Positions 1-6,842 of a stretch of 16,622 nucleotides of DNA are shown one piece after another. Source of the stretch: DATARH01 sp035504235. Lineage in GTDB: Bacteria > Pseudomonadota > Alphaproteobacteria > ATCC43930 > CGMCC-115725. Positions within the stretch are counted from its first letter, which is position 1. Each line of letters starts with the position of its first letter. The notes below the pieces were generated by a model. That model saw only the letters and a list, made by a program, of their open reading frames with translations, was not told the origin of the DNA and did no database searches. The DNA lies in the NCBI GenBank assembly GCA_035504235.1, contig DATJSH010000100.1, positions 1 through 16,622 of the forward strand, in the 5' to 3' direction. A program made the translations under genes and the position numbers.

Positions 1-2253
1 TAGAGCGTTCATCACCGAGGGCAACGCTCCGGCGCAACCCGCCTCACCGCAGCCCTTGGCGCCGAGCGGGTTGGTCGTCGCCGGCACCGAGTGGAACTCA
101 TGGACGAAGAACGGCGCGTCGTCGGCGCGCGGCATCGCATAATCCATATACGAGCCGGTCAGCAGCTGCCCGTCTTCGTCATAGACCGTGTGTTCGAGCA
201 GCGCCTGGCCGATCCCCTGCACGATCCCGCCATGCGCCTGCCCATCGACCAAGAGCGGGTTGATGACCACACCAAAATCGTTGACGAAAGTGTATTTCAC
301 GACCTCTGCATGCCCCGTGTCGGGATCGACCTCGATTTCGGCGATGTGGCAGCCGTTGGGGAAAGCGGAGGGCGGGCCATCGTAGATGTCCGCCACATCA
401 AGGGTCTGCGGCAACTCCGGCGGCAGCTCCAACCCGCCGTTGAGGCTGGCGGCGAGCTCCATGACGCCGACGGACCGGTCGGTGCCGGCGATCACAAATC
501 GGCCGGAGCGAAACTCGATATCGGCCGCGGCCGCCTCCAGCACATGCGCGGCGATCTGCTTGCCGCGCTCGATGACCTTATCCGCCGCGCCGACGATCGC
601 GTTGCCGCTGACGATCATCGATTTCGAGCCGCCGGTGCCGCCGCCGGCGATCAACTCGTCGCTGTCGCCTTGTAAGAGGCGAATGCGCTGGAACGGTATC
701 CCCAGCCGGGCGGCCAGCACCTGGGCAAAGGGCGACCAATGCCCCTGCCCGTAATCGAGCGTGCCGGTGATGATCGTCACGTCGCCATTCGGCTCGAAGC
801 GGATGCCGCCCATCTCGCGGCCGGGAGGGCCGGTCAGCTCGAGATAGTCGCTGATGCCGCGACCGCGCAGCCTGCCGCGCGCGCGGCTCTCCGCCTTGCG
901 CTTTGGAAAGCCGTCCCAGTCCGCGAGCGCCACGGCCTTGTTCAGCAGGTTGGTGAAGTCGCCGCTGTCATAGGTCGTGCCGTTCGGGCTCTTATACGGC
1001 ATCGCCGCCGCCGGGATGTGGTTGCGGCGGCGCAATTCCACCTGGTCGATGCCGATCTCGCGGGCCGCTGCATCGACCAGCCGCTCCATATAGTAATTGG
1101 CCTCGGGCCGCCCGGCGCCGCGATAGGCGCCCACTGGGGTCGTGTTGGTGAACACGCATTTGGTGTTCACCTCAATGAGCGGTGTCTTGTACACGCCGAG
1201 CGTGTTGCGCTGGGCGTTGCGGGTTGAGGGGCCGGGCGCACCGTACGTCGCGCCGAGATTGCCGTAGCCGGCCAGCCGCACGGCGAGAAAATTCCCGTCG
1301 CGATCGAGCGCCAATTCCGCGGTCATGTCGTGGTCGCGGCCATGCGTGTCGGAGACAAAGCTGCCGGAGCGCTCGTCGGTCCACTTGACCGGCCGCCCGA
1401 GCATACGGGCGGCGTGCATGATGCAGAAATACTCCGGCATATTCGGCTGCTTCATACCGAAGGAGCCGCCAACCCGGTCGGTCACGACCCGGATCTTGTC
1501 ACGCCCCACGCCCATAACCTGCGCGATGTAGTTGCGGAACCCGAATACGCCCTGGCAGCCAACATGGAGCGTCCAGTGTTGCCGCCCGGCATCGTATTCG
1601 GCGAGCGCCGCGCGGGGCTCCATCGGGTTGACCACGATGCGGTTATTGCGCAACCGCAGCCGTGTGACATGCGCCGCGGCGGCAAACGCGCCGGCGACTT
1701 GGTCGCTGTCACCAAAGTGGAAGTCGAGGCCGACATTGCCGGGGACGTCGTCATAGAGCAGCGGCGCATCGGCCGCATCGGCGTCGGCGGGCTCGGTCAC
1801 CGCCGGCAGTGGATCAATCTCGATCATCACGGCCTCGGCGCCGTCTTTCGCCGCGGCGACGCTTTCGGCAATGACGCAGGCTATCGCCTCGCCGACATTC
1901 CGCACCTTATCGGTCGCCAAGACGTGGCGGACCGGTTGCCGCATCGGCGTGCCGTCGCGATTGTTCATGACCTGGCGCGCTGGCATCGGAATGATCCCGC
2001 CCGCCGCCAGATCGGCCGCGGTGTAGACAGCGAGGACGCCCGGCACCGCACGCGCCTCGTCCGTACGGATGCCGCGGATCATGCCGTGAGCATAGGCACT
2101 GCGCACCATGACGGCATGAGCCTGGCCTGGCCGGCTGAAATCGTCGGAATAATGCCCCCGACCTTGCACCAGCACGGGATCTTCCGCGCGTGGCACCGGT
2201 TGTCCGATGGCGAACCGGTCTTCGTCAAAATCGAGCACGGTTACATCATTCAT
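1..2253 (-). CDS. Form II CoxL-like molybdopterin-binding (xanthine dehydrogenase family) large subunit, 3' partial
   Basis: Catalytic large subunit of a molybdenum hydroxylase (xanthine dehydrogenase / aerobic CO dehydrogenase superfamily), which would work with a FAD subunit and a 2Fe-2S subunit. The frame is open for 751 codons from ATG 2253 to the window edge without a stop, so probably only a few tens of C-terminal residues are missing. The ATG is preceded by a TGAGG ribosome-binding site (2261-2265) at good spacing. Visible motifs are GGSFGMK around residues 262-268 (cofactor loop), AYRGAGR at 376-382, and KGCGEAG with the expected catalytic Glu at about 737. AYRGAGR is the form II signature; true form I CO dehydrogenases carry AYxCSFR with the Cu-binding Cys, which is absent here. 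The substrate is therefore unknown and CO oxidation is not implied. No coxM- or coxS-like gene lies upstream. The family call is secure; the substrate is not. Confidence 0.93.
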   Translation of the reverse strand, partial: MNDVTVLDFDEDRFAIGQPVPRAEDPVLVQGRGHYSDDFSRPGQAHAVMVRSAYAHGMIRGIRTDEARAVPGVLAVYTAADLAAGGIIPMPARQVMNNRDGTPMRQPVRHVLATDKVRNVGEAIACVIAESVAAAKDGAEAVMIEIDPLPAVTEPADADAADAPLLYDDVPGNVGLDFHFGDSDQVAGAFAAAAHVTRLRLRNNRIVVNPMEPRAALAEYDAGRQHWTLHVGCQGVFGFRNYIAQVMGVGRDKIRVVTDRVGGSFGMKQPNMPEYFCIMHAARMLGRPVKWTDERSGSFVSDTHGRDHDMTAELALDRDGNFLAVRLAGYGNLGATYGAPGPSTRNAQRNTLGVYKTPLIEVNTKCVFTNTTPVGAYRGAGRPEANYYMERLVDAAAREIGIDQVELRRRNHIPAAAMPYKSPNGTTYDSGDFTNLLNKAVALADWDGFPKRKAESRARGRLRGRGISDYLELTGPPGREMGGIRFEPNGDVTIITGTLDYGQGHWSPFAQVLAARLGIPFQRIRLLQGDSDELIAGGGTGGSKSMIVSGNAIVGAADKVIERGKQIAAHVLEAAAADIEFRSGRFVIAGTDRSVGVMELAASLNGGLELPPELPQTLDVADIYDGPPSAFPNGCHIAEIEVDPDTGHAEVVKYTFVNDFGVVINPLLVDGQAHGGIVQGIGQALLEHTVYDEDGQLLTGSYMDYAMPRADDAPFFVHEFHSVPATTNPLGAKGCGEAGCAGALPSVMNAL

Positions 2254-2407
2254 TCCCGTACCTCACGTCGGGTTGAAGGCGCTTTCTCGATCCTACCATC
2301 GGCGCACCGGTCGCGTGCACCGGATTGCTCGCCCTCGCAACGAGCGCGTACCGCCCGCTTACCCGCCCGACGCGAGCGATGGATACTGAGGCGGCTGCAG
2401 CCGGTTG

Positions 2408-3631
2408 CTATGAGCTGCCCGCCCCCGCTCTGCGGGCGCGGATCTCGGAGGAAGAGGTGTCGAGGCGGAAGCGGTGCTCGGGGATGGCGGTGAAGAGCTC
2501 GGCATAGCGTTGCGGCACGGGGATGTCGTGGAGCGCGCGGAGGCGCCCCGCCGCGTCGAGGCGGACGGCGACCAGAAACCGCCCCCCGGAACTCGCGATC
2601 TCAGCGAGGGCGGCGTGCATCCGCGCCTCGTCGCCGCCGTAATATTTCACCCCGAACAGCCGCTCCGCCGTGTCGGCGCCGACCACAAAGGTCGCGCCGG
2701 GAAAGAGCCGGGCCTTTTCGACAAAAGTCGGCGCCCGCGTAAGCTCGACCGCCGATTTCCAGGCGAACTGCCGGAGCCGCTGCCTCACCGTCTCGGCCGC
2801 CAGCGGCGGTTTGTCGACATTGGTGACGGAGATCTCGAAGGAAACGGGCTGCTGCGTCAGCTCCCCGGCGAGCCGGGCCATCGCGACGTGCCCGTCGTGC
2901 AGCGGGTTGAACGACCCCGGAAACAACACGGCGGGCGGTGGCGCCGACAGCACCATCTGGCCATCGGGCTGGACGGTCACGCGATCGAACTCGCCGGCCA
3001 CGAGCCGGTCGAGCGCATCGACTGCCGCGGCTTCGGTCTCCGCGTAGCGCTCATCGGCGTCGAAGAGGCTCTGCGGCGACGGCGCGGCGACCCCGCAAGC
3101 GCGGGCCAGCCACAACACGATCGAACGCGAAACAAGCTCTTCTTCCGCCGCGCGATCGCGCCGGCCCTTGGCCAATACACCGGTGCAGTGCGCGAGCCCG
3201 GCGGCGTTGGCAAAGGCGATGTGAAGGCGATGCTCGCCGCGGCGCGGGCGGTCGCTCACCAGCGCCGCGGTGGCGCCGAGGCCGACCAGATCGGCGCCCG
3301 CCGGCGCCAGGCTCGATGCACGCGAGCGCGCTGCCTGGGCCATTGCGATCGCGGTGTCGGCGCTGCACGCCTGGGCCGGCGCAAAGCCGAGGAACGACGC
3401 AAGCGCCTGCTCGTCATAGGGAACTTGCGCCTCGATCAGCAGCCGAGAGCCGCCGGGGATACGAAGCAGCTCACCGATCGCACCGCTGCCGCCCCCGGTG
3501 ATCGCCAGCGCGGCCTTGCGGCCGGAGACGTGCAACGCGGCGATCAATTGTGGCCAGGCGGCAGCCAAGCTGTGCGGTCCGGTTGTCAACAATCCGTCAC
3601 GAACGGTGAAAGACGGCTCCCGCCCTGTCAA
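2408..3631 (-). CDS. CinA-like domain fused to a nucleotidylyltransferase domain
   Basis: About 407 aa with two domains. Residues ~38-180 resemble the CinA C-terminal (NMN amidohydrolase-type) fold: a Gly-rich GGGSGAI at 47-52 followed by a 'LLRIPGGSRLL' stretch, and VGLGATAALVSDRPRRGEH at 116-134, matching the family's GxGxTASLVSDRPKRGxH block. The SCTGG segment typical of active amidohydrolases is replaced by GGGSG. Residues ~233-400 are an HxGH-type nucleotidyltransferase: FPGSFNPLHDGH at 237-248, VGAD at 317-320, and TSSSEIR at 392-398 in place of the usual SST-IR. This resembles NaMN/pantetheine-phosphate adenylyltransferases. NAD-precursor handling is an inference only. The start is uncertain: the first available codon is TTG at 3631, 19 bp after the aldolase stop, with no strong ribosome-binding site. 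It is probably in one operon with the aldolase. Confidence 0.82.
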   Translation of the reverse strand: MTGREPSFTVRDGLLTTGPHSLAAAWPQLIAALHVSGRKAALAITGGGSGAIGELLRIPGGSRLLIEAQVPYDEQALASFLGFAPAQACSADTAIAMAQAARSRASSLAPAGADLVGLGATAALVSDRPRRGEHRLHIAFANAAGLAHCTGVLAKGRRDRAAEEELVSRSIVLWLARACGVAAPSPQSLFDADERYAETEAAAVDALDRLVAGEFDRVTVQPDGQMVLSAPPPAVLFPGSFNPLHDGHVAMARLAGELTQQPVSFEISVTNVDKPPLAAETVRQRLRQFAWKSAVELTRAPTFVEKARLFPGATFVVGADTAERLFGVKYYGGDEARMHAALAEIASSGGRFLVAVRLDAAGRLRALHDIPVPQRYAELFTAIPEHRFRLDTSSSEIRARRAGAGSS

Positions 3632-3650
3632 CAGAGCGCGAACGACAAGC

Positions 3651-4433
3651 TCAATTCAGCGGTATCTTCCTCAGCGCTTCGGTATCGGCCTTGGCGCCGG
3701 CGAGCACGTAATTGGTGTCGGTGCCGGCGATCACAAAGCGCGCGCCCAGCTGCACCAGCTCACCTTGCAGCTTTGTGTTGTGGCGGATGCCGCCGACGCC
3801 GAGGATGCGGTTGTGTTTCTTGCACGCCGCGGCGACCCGTTCGTAGGCGGCGCGCAGCCTGGGGTGGTCGACCTGGCCGGGGATGCCGTAATCGGTCGTC
3901 AGATCGCCGGAGCCGATCAAAAGGCAATCGATCCCGTCGACCGCGGCGATCGCCTCGGCGTTCTCGATCCCCTCGGCGGTCTCCAACATGACGATAACCG
4001 CGGTTTCGGCGTTGAGCCGCGGGTTGAGCTCGCTGAGCGGCACCGCCTGGTAGCCCAGCGCCGGCCCCAGACCCATCACCGAGCGCGCCCCCAGCGGCGG
4101 AAAGCGGCACGCCTTCACCACCGCCTCGGCATGCGCCCGGGTGCCCACATCGGGAACGATAACCCCTTGCGCGCCGCCATCGAGCACCCGCGCCATCCAC
4201 TGTCCGTTGTCGTGCGCCGGCACCCGCACAAGCGGGGCGATGCCCATCGCGATCGACCCGGCGCAAATCGTCGAGGTCGTCTCGATCGAATAGGGCGCGT
4301 GCTGCATGTCGACATAAAGCGCGTCGTAGCCGCCGGCCTTCGCCACCATTGCGATGTCGACCGTGCGCGCCAGGCGCAGATTCAGGCACAGCACCAAGTC
4401 GCCCTTGGCGAATTTTTCTTTCATCGAGGTCAT
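3651..4433 (-). CDS. HpcH/HpaI aldolase / citrate lyase family protein
   Basis: Class II (divalent-metal) pyruvate/oxaloacetate-type aldolase with a TIM-barrel fold, cytoplasmic. It is 260 aa, the usual length. Family residues are all present: H45 in VDMQHAPYS, R70 in LVRVPAHD, VIVPDVGT at 91-98, metal ligands E151 in MLETAEGIEN and D177 in IGSGDLTTDYG. Family members cleave 2-keto-4-hydroxy acids to pyruvate plus an aldehyde; the actual substrate here cannot be read from the sequence. The ATG at 4433 is chosen because GGGAGGA (4441-4447) lies 7 bases upstream; an in-frame extension to 4499 is possible but has no such site. It is the first gene of a probable two-gene unit with the CinA-like/nucleotidyltransferase gene, and it diverges from rpmB. 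Confidence 0.92.
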   Translation of the reverse strand: MTSMKEKFAKGDLVLCLNLRLARTVDIAMVAKAGGYDALYVDMQHAPYSIETTSTICAGSIAMGIAPLVRVPAHDNGQWMARVLDGGAQGVIVPDVGTRAHAEAVVKACRFPPLGARSVMGLGPALGYQAVPLSELNPRLNAETAVIVMLETAEGIENAEAIAAVDGIDCLLIGSGDLTTDYGIPGQVDHPRLRAAYERVAAACKKHNRILGVGGIRHNTKLQGELVQLGARFVIAGTDTNYVLAGAKADTEALRKIPLN

Positions 4434-4501
4434 CTGGGGATCCTCCCGCGGTTTGCACGATCTTCGCACAGCCTTGACCCGGTGCAACAGCAAGCCCAAC
4501 C

Positions 4502-4530
4502 TTGACCGCGCGCCACCGAGGCCGTAGAAA
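4502..4530 (+). promoter_or_regulatory. Sigma-70-type promoter of rpmB
   Basis: TTGACC (4502-4507), a 17-base spacer, then TAGAAA (4525-4530), which fits alphaproteobacterial housekeeping promoters well. Transcription would start near 4537, giving a leader of about 50 bases before the rpmB ATG. A second TTGACC lies 28 bases upstream at 4474-4479 but has no convincing -10 partner at the right distance. Read from sequence only; no start-site evidence. Confidence 0.6.
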
Positions 4531-4587
4531 CCGCGCTCCCGCAGAGGGCGGGGCCATCGTCAGGATTTGCGGGAAGCGAGGAGCGCC

Positions 4588-4875
4588 ATGGCGCGCAAAT
4601 GCCCGGTGACCGGCAAGGGTGTCCAGGTCGGCAACAATGTCAGCCATTCCAACCGCAAGACCAAGCGGCGCTTTCTGCCGAACCTGCAGACTATCTCGCT
4701 GTTGTCGGACGCGGTCGGCTCGATCCGGCTGCGCCTGTCGACCAACGCGATCCGTACCATCGAGCACAAAGGCGGGATCGACGAGTTTCTGAAGTCGACG
4801 CCCGACCGCAAGCTGACCCCGGAAATCCGCCGGCTGAAGCGCCGCATCGAAGGCGCCGCCGAAAAGCGCGCCTGA
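4588..4875 (+). CDS. rpmB: 50S ribosomal protein L28 (bL28)
   Basis: Structural protein of the large ribosomal subunit. It is 95 aa, close to the alphaproteobacterial length (about 95-100). The N-terminus MARKCPVTGKGVQVGNNVSHSN followed by the basic RKTKRRFLPNLQ block is diagnostic. Only one Cys is present, so this looks like the zinc-free form. ATG 4588 is preferred over a TTG at 4567 because AGGAG (4579-4583) precedes it and the family starts at this Met. It is a single-gene unit with its own promoter at 4502-4530, divergent from the aldolase and convergent with nudC. The downstream gap is filled by inverted repeats, one of which may end the transcript, though none has a good T run. Confidence 0.98.
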   Translation: MARKCPVTGKGVQVGNNVSHSNRKTKRRFLPNLQTISLLSDAVGSIRLRLSTNAIRTIEHKGGIDEFLKSTPDRKLTPEIRRLKRRIEGAAEKRA

Positions 4876-4910
4876 GGCTTCGACCCGAGCTCCTTCCGCT
4901 GCATCGAGTT

Positions 4911-5104
4911 TAACAGGCGGTTCATCGCCTGATATCCGCCTGTTATCGAGGGAAATATCAGGCGGCGAGCGCCGCCTGATAATGCGGCGTGGCGCGTTTC
5001 GCCGACCATGCTGCGCCGCCGAATCAACAGGAGGTCCGCCTCCGGTTTCTCTCCTGTTATCGCCGCGAATAACAGCGGGCCGCATGCGCCCGATCAGGAG
5101 GCGC
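4911..5104. repeat. Cluster of inverted repeats with an AACAGG/ATCAGG core
   Basis: The gap between convergent rpmB and nudC holds about nine copies, on both strands, of a short word close to (A/T)A(A/T)CAGG(C/A)GG, at roughly 4912, 4927, 4936, 4954, 4972, 5026, 5051, 5068 and 5092. They pair as hairpins: TAACAGGCGG (4911-4920) with CCGCCTGTTA (4936-4945); the long palindrome at 4956-4981; AACAGGAG (5026-5033) with CTCCTGTT (5051-5058); CTGTTAT (5054-5060) with ATAACAG (5069-5075). Some arms can pair with more than one partner, for example GCCTGATAT (4927-4935) with ATATCAGGC (4954-4962). No coding frame is convincing here. The position after two converging genes suits a REP-like element or a bidirectional terminator. 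A small AAGAG/CTCTT hairpin with four Ts follows at 5136-5153. Confidence 0.75.
4956..4981. repeat. Perfect 12-bp-arm palindrome within the repeat cluster
   Basis: Left arm TATCAGGCGGCG (4956-4967) is an exact reverse complement of CGCCGCCTGATA (4970-4981), with only AG between. As RNA it would fold into a very stable hairpin with a tetraloop. It has no T tract on either side, so it is a weak candidate for an intrinsic terminator. Its arms share the CAGGCGG core of the neighbouring hairpins. Confidence 0.85.
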
Positions 5105-5158
5105 CCCGCCCCGGCGGAGCCCGATCCGAATTGTCAAGAGGCGGTGCTCTTTTGTCGA

Positions 5159-6151
5159 TCAGGCCAGCGCGCCGGGCCCGGCCCGGCGGTGCAGCCAGTC
5201 CTCGACCAGCCGGCGCGCGATCGAATCGAGGCGGGGGAGGCGGAAGCTGTTGTCGTCGGCATGCGCGAGCAGCCAATCGCGCTCGAACCATTTGGCGTCC
5301 TCCAGCTCGCCGTAATCGACCGCGATCTCGCTCGTCACCGCCTCGGCGTGAAAGCCGAGCATGATGTTGGCCGGGAACGGCCAGGGCTGCGACGAGTGGT
5401 AGGCGACGTTGCGCACCACGATCCCGGTCTCTTCCTGCACCTCGCGCGCAACCGCGTCTTCCAGCGCCTCGCCCGGCTCGACAAAGCCGGCAAGCGTCGA
5501 ATACATGCCGGGCGGAAAATTCTTGTTGCGGCCGAGCAGGGCGCGTTCGCCGTCGCTGACCAGCATAATGACCGCCGGGTCGGTGCGTGGGAAATGCATC
5601 GCCTTGCAATCGGGATTGGTGCAGCGGCGCATATGGCCGGCTTCCTCAACCAGGGTCGGGCTGCCGCAGACGCCGCAAAAGCGATGGCGCTGATGCCAGT
5701 AGACCATCGCCCGGGCGTGGGCCAGGAGCGCCCCTTCGTGGCGCGCGAGCCGCCCGGCGAGCTGGCGCAGATCGGCAAAACGCGCACCCTCGGCGGGAAG
5801 GCCGCTCGCTGCCAGCGCCGGCGAGGCCAGCGTGTCGAGCGGCGCCTCGACATGCGTCAGGTCGAGCGCGAAATGCGGCCGCCCCTCGACGACGCCGAGA
5901 AAGACGACGCGGCCTTGGGCGAGATGGGTCTCGGCGTCGCCCTCGCCGAGCAATATGGTCGCGTGCTCGCCGCCCAATACGATCGCGCGCGGCTCGGCGC
6001 CGGCGAGGTCGAGCACCAGGTTCTGGCTGCGCCATACCGGCACGAACTGTGCCCCGGCGTCGCCGAGCGCGGCGCGGATCCACTCCATGTCACGCCGCCT
6101 AAGGCCGGCGCGCTCGAAGCCCGGCGCGGCATAATAATTGGCTAATCGCAT
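5159..6151 (-). CDS. nudC: NADH pyrophosphatase / NAD(+) diphosphatase (Nudix hydrolase)
   Basis: Hydrolyses NAD(H) to NMN(H) and AMP; family members can also remove NAD caps from RNA 5' ends. It is 330 aa. Residues ~1-150 form the divergent N-terminal domain. A zinc ribbon follows with C159, C162, C177 and C182. The Nudix box spans 222-244 (GFVEPGEALEDAVAREVQEETGI region) with the metal-binding REVQEE. SQPWPFP at 254-260 is the diagnostic NudC motif that sets NAD(H) specificity. ATG 6151 is chosen because the family starts near MRLANYYA; a TTG 12 codons upstream is open but less likely. No clear ribosome-binding site is visible. It diverges from rfbC across 78 bp and converges on rpmB across the repeat cluster. 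Confidence 0.95.
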   Translation of the reverse strand: MRLANYYAAPGFERAGLRRRDMEWIRAALGDAGAQFVPVWRSQNLVLDLAGAEPRAIVLGGEHATILLGEGDAETHLAQGRVVFLGVVEGRPHFALDLTHVEAPLDTLASPALAASGLPAEGARFADLRQLAGRLARHEGALLAHARAMVYWHQRHRFCGVCGSPTLVEEAGHMRRCTNPDCKAMHFPRTDPAVIMLVSDGERALLGRNKNFPPGMYSTLAGFVEPGEALEDAVAREVQEETGIVVRNVAYHSSQPWPFPANIMLGFHAEAVTSEIAVDYGELEDAKWFERDWLLAHADDNSFRLPRLDSIARRLVEDWLHRRAGPGALA

Positions 6152-6229
6152 CGGGGCACACTGGCACAGCCACAAGCGCTGCGGCAAGCTGAGCCACGTC
6201 TACCCGCCAGGAACACCGAGGTCGACACG

Positions 6230-6790
6230 ATGCAGATCACCGATACCGCGCTGCCCGGGGTCAAGCTGATCCAGCCGGTCCGTCACGGCGACGCGCGCGG
6301 CTATTTCTCCGAGACGTACCGCGCGGAGGCGCTCGCCAAGGCCGGCGTCGACGTCCATTTCGTCCAGGAGAACCAGTCGCTGTCAGCGCCGGTCGGCGTG
6401 GTGCGCGGGCTGCATTTCCAGCTTGCGCCGATGGCGCAGGCCAAGCTGGTGCGCGCCGTCGCCGGCGCGATCCTCGATGTCGCGGTCGATATCCGCAAAG
6501 ACTCGCCCAATTACGGCAAGCATATCGCGGTGGCGCTCACCGCCGCCGCGGGCAACCAGCTTTTCGTGCCCGAGGGTTTCGCGCACGGTTTCTGTACGCT
6601 CGAGCCGAACACGCTGGTGATCTACAAGGTCAATCGCTACTGGTCGCCCGAGCACGAGCGCGGCCTTTTATGGGACGACCCGGCGCTCGGCATCGACTGG
6701 CGGCTCGGCGGCAAAGCGCCGACCCTGTCGGAGAAAGACAAGCACTATCCGGCGCTCGCCGATTTGCCGCATTATTTCGACTACAGCTAG
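6230..6790 (+). CDS. rfbC: dTDP-4-dehydrorhamnose 3,5-epimerase
   Basis: Third step of dTDP-L-rhamnose synthesis: epimerises dTDP-4-keto-6-deoxyglucose at C3 and C5. At 186 aa it is full length for the RmlC cupin-fold family. It shows RGYFSETYR at 23-31, catalytic His62 in RGLHFQ, PEGFAHGF at 114-121, catalytic Tyr132 in YKVN, and the YWSPEHERGLLWDDPALGIDW block at 137-157. ATG 6230 has a CGAGG site about 8 bases upstream. rfbA, rfbB and rfbD are not in this window, so the gene is separated from the rest of the pathway here. The cupin gene follows 52 bp downstream and is probably co-transcribed. Confidence 0.96.
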   Translation: MQITDTALPGVKLIQPVRHGDARGYFSETYRAEALAKAGVDVHFVQENQSLSAPVGVVRGLHFQLAPMAQAKLVRAVAGAILDVAVDIRKDSPNYGKHIAVALTAAAGNQLFVPEGFAHGFCTLEPNTLVIYKVNRYWSPEHERGLLWDDPALGIDWRLGGKAPTLSEKDKHYPALADLPHYFDYS

Positions 6791-6830
6791 CCGCTCCGGT
6801 CACGCCATCGGCAAGGGCGGCATCAACGGG

Positions 6831-6836
6831 AGGAGG
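6831..6836 (+). promoter_or_regulatory. Ribosome-binding site that fixes the cupin gene start
   Basis: AGGAGG at 6831-6836 touches the ATG at 6837 with no spacer, which is unsuitable for initiation, but sits 6 bases before the in-frame ATG at 6843. Translation therefore most likely starts at 6843, giving a protein two residues shorter than the longest frame. Confidence 0.7.
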
Positions 6837-6842
6837 ATGCCC

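Noticed and set aside
479..498. A 20-base word shared exactly with 3717-3736
   Set aside because: Both copies encode the same short peptide (FVIAGTD) in the CoxL-like and aldolase genes, in the same codon choice. No flanking similarity exists, so this is chance plus codon bias rather than a repeat.
2392..2403. Perfect 12-base palindrome CGGCTGCAGCCG just after the nucleotidyltransferase gene
   Set aside because: It is short and GC-rich with no T run on the minus strand, so there is too little to call a terminator or operator.
2474..3991. Open frame of 505 codons on the plus strand
   Set aside because: Antisense to the nucleotidyltransferase and aldolase genes, both of which have clear family motifs on the minus strand; the product is unlike any protein family.
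3760..5085. Open frame of 441 codons on the minus strand spanning rpmB and the aldolase gene
   Set aside because: It crosses rpmB, its promoter and the repeat cluster, and is out of frame with the well-supported aldolase.
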